Shown in pieces: positions 62,085-64,000 of a stretch of DNA of 64,000 bases; within the stretch, counting starts at the first letter, position 1, and each line of letters begins with the position of its first letter. The DNA is taken from contig OY997594.1 of assembly GCA_963921825.1 (NCBI GenBank), positions 35,012,956-35,076,955 of the forward strand. Reading direction: 5' to 3'. The notes under the pieces were generated by a model. That model was not told where the DNA came from and did no database searches. It was given only the letters and a program-made list of their open reading frames with translations. Source of the DNA: Erodium maritimum. Lineage: Eukaryota; Streptophyta; Magnoliopsida; Geraniales; Geraniaceae. A program made the translations under genes and the position numbers.

Positions 62085-63755
62085 GTTTTTTTATCAGCAA
62101 AGACATATTATAAAACCCGCTCTATGAAACGTAGAGCAATAATGAAGCACAATGAATGAGCATTCCCCTCTAATCGGAATCCCATGAACAACCTCAACAC
62201 ACTGAGGCAGAAACAACACCATGAACAGAGCCCACGCAGGGGAGAAACATGAAAGACGAGCACTGGCATGCAAGCTCAGCCTCTTGACAGCCCCAGGAAG
62301 GGGAACAACCTGAGAAAACAAGTGAAAGATCCAACAACAGGAATCGAGCGGTGGCCTGTCAACTCAGCCTCATGTGAGTCCCATCAAGGGGAATGACCTG
62401 ATACATGAAAGAGCATTCCTATACAAGGAACCTCGACATCCGAACATGGAAGCAAACCACACAAAGAAGGTCTAAAAACCAGATATTACAAATATGAAGT
62501 GCAACAAGAGAAAAAAGAAGAGGGTATAGCACCCGAATTTTGCTACCATGAAGCGCACAAAAAGGGTCTAAAACCCGGATTTTCCAACCATTAAGCACAC
62601 AAGGAACCAAACGGGCCACCATAAGCAGGAAGAACAGCTCTGCAACGATCTGCAGCCGGTAGGATGAAGAAGTGCGTCCCACGACCAAAGCTGAAACTAG
62701 CCACCTCTAAAGACCCGAGGGACGGACTTATATCGCAAGACAACTTTCCGCAGACAATGGAGCTCGAACTCAGTCCTCCGAACAACAATGCCAACCAACA
62801 TCAAGAAAAGGCTCAAAATGAGAGGACCAATATTTCTACCGAGAACGATCTCTAAACTCCAAACAAGCAGCATAAAGTCAACAAGATCCAGAAATCCGAG
62901 ACAGGAAATCGAGCTGAGCGATCCGAAACCGAAACCGGTAACCCCTCGCCGGCCAACACCAAGCGAGGATCCGAAGGGGAATGCCTGTAGTTATACCGAG
63001 CACGAGCCAATCCCAAACCTTACCATCCTGACACCAAAGCCTGCAAAGAAGCGAAAACCAACACGAAAATCCTCACTTCCACAAGAGCATCACGACACCT
63101 ATCAGCATGACGGAGGACCAGATCCACGACGATCAACACCTGAGAGAATGAAGAAACACGTCCCACAACCAGATCCAAAGCAAGCGACGACCAATCAGGA
63201 GCAACAAGAAGCGACTGCCTAGACACCACACCGAGCCAACCAACGAAACCAAACCAGATCTACAACGATCAACACCTAAGACGATGAAGAAACGCGTCAC
63301 ACGACAGATCTGAAAACCGGCCCCGCAAGAGACACGAGAGAGCAGCTACCCCGATGACCAACACCATAAACGGAGATCATAGCCTACTCAATGTCAAAAA
63401 ACAAACACTCGACCAAGCCGCTCCACAAGTATCAAGCTTCTCAAAGAGGGCCACGAACACCGTCAGAAAACCCAAGGAGCCGAAAATAGGAGGATCAACT
63501 TACCCCGGCGGGGCAAACCAACCCGGGCAGGTTAAACCCACCCGGGTGGGTCAACCCAACCCAGACGGATCAACCCGACCCGGACGGATCAAACTGACCC
63601 GAACAGATCAGCCCATGCCCAAACCCACCGAGGCTCAATCCTGACCCAATCCGACCCACAAGGTTAAAACCTACATGGTCAGAACCAAGCAAACCAGCTG
63701 CCATTGTCCATGAGACGATCACTGCCTGGACGCACGAGGAAGACGGGGAGCACAC
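62085..63755 (-). mobile_element. Non-autonomous LINE, interrupted at 63756
   Basis: The plus strand starts with a T-run and atcagcaaagacatattata, a variant of the reversed LINE tail. The body shares blocks with 42411-44840: ttttccaaccattaagcac, aagtgcgtcccacgaccaaa, ggtaacccctcg and atgaagaaacgcgtc. Its 5' end is not reached because an LTR begins at 63756. No ORF1, endonuclease or RT is seen. Simple units such as cccgggtgggtcaaccca and gacggatcaa recur at 63510-63620. Confidence 0.7.
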
Positions 63756-64000
63756 TGTCACGCCCCAAATCCGGTTTTGACCGGACTCGAGATGTGGGCT
63801 AGGGATAATAAATAAACAGTGCATAAAATAAATTTAAATGCAATTAAACTTTAAGTTTTTAATATAAAAGAACATGAGTCCAATGCTCAATCCAAACGAT
63901 AAGGAAAAACATAGTTTATAACGAAGTGGAAAGTACGTCTCTCTACTACAAATCACCCGGATCCTCAAGGAGCTCCCGAGCCCCGAGACCACCTCTAGGT
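63756..64000 (-). mobile_element. Start of an LTR, cut by the window end
   Basis: TGTCACGCCCCAAATCCGG and the following gaccggactcgag match the start of the solo LTR at 14283, so a copy of that family, read on the minus strand, begins here. Whether it is a solo LTR or a full element cannot be seen. Confidence 0.8.

Overview
This window is nuclear DNA of a flowering plant, most likely a eudicot. It carries three intact, spliced genes of plant type with GT..AG introns: the proteasome subunit RPN10, an AHK1-type hybrid histidine kinase and a ROP/RAC small GTPase. Around them is a dense bed of plant LINEs, Ty3-type LTR elements with TGTCACGCCCC ends, hAT, Mutator and Harbinger debris. I cannot name the species from sequence alone.

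Layout. 1-3346: a decayed L1-type LINE (+). 3750-9958: RPN10 (+, 10 coding exons), with a Mutator-like MITE and a TRIM-like relic in its largest intron. 10000-12391: gene-poor. 12392-19567: a solo LTR, itself interrupted by a second solo LTR (14283-16906) and a hAT derivative (17285-18214). 20265-22290: a non-autonomous LINE. 23335-24475: a hAT element with a second hAT MITE inside it. 26094-31735: the AHK1-type kinase (+, 13 coding exons). 31978-45271: a pseudogene of a membrane-anchored (peroxisomal APX3-type) ascorbate peroxidase on the minus strand. It is cut apart by a 9-kb Ty3-type element (32018-41007) and a 2.4-kb non-autonomous LINE (42411-44840). 45588-47380: ORF1 part of another LINE. 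47793-48319: a second hAT MITE copy. 48505-54795: a near full-length LINE on the minus strand with an RRM-type ORF1. 55440-57730: the ROP GTPase (+, 7 coding exons). 59612-60539: a Harbinger transposase relic. 60696-61942: a Mutator-type element with a possibly captured insert. 62085-63755: another non-autonomous LINE, cut at 63756 by the start of an LTR that runs out of the window.

The three live genes have no evident shared pathway: protein turnover, two-component osmosensing and ROP signalling. The main story is nested insertion. Several events are dated relative to each other by exact target-site duplications (CAAGG, CGACT, TATAGAAC, CATGTAAT, ATGAAAATA, TAAAATATA). I found no operon, CRISPR array, RNA gene or clearly new biological system. 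The most informative observation is the ascorbate peroxidase pseudogene, whose last codons lie 9 kb away on the other side of a retrotransposon.
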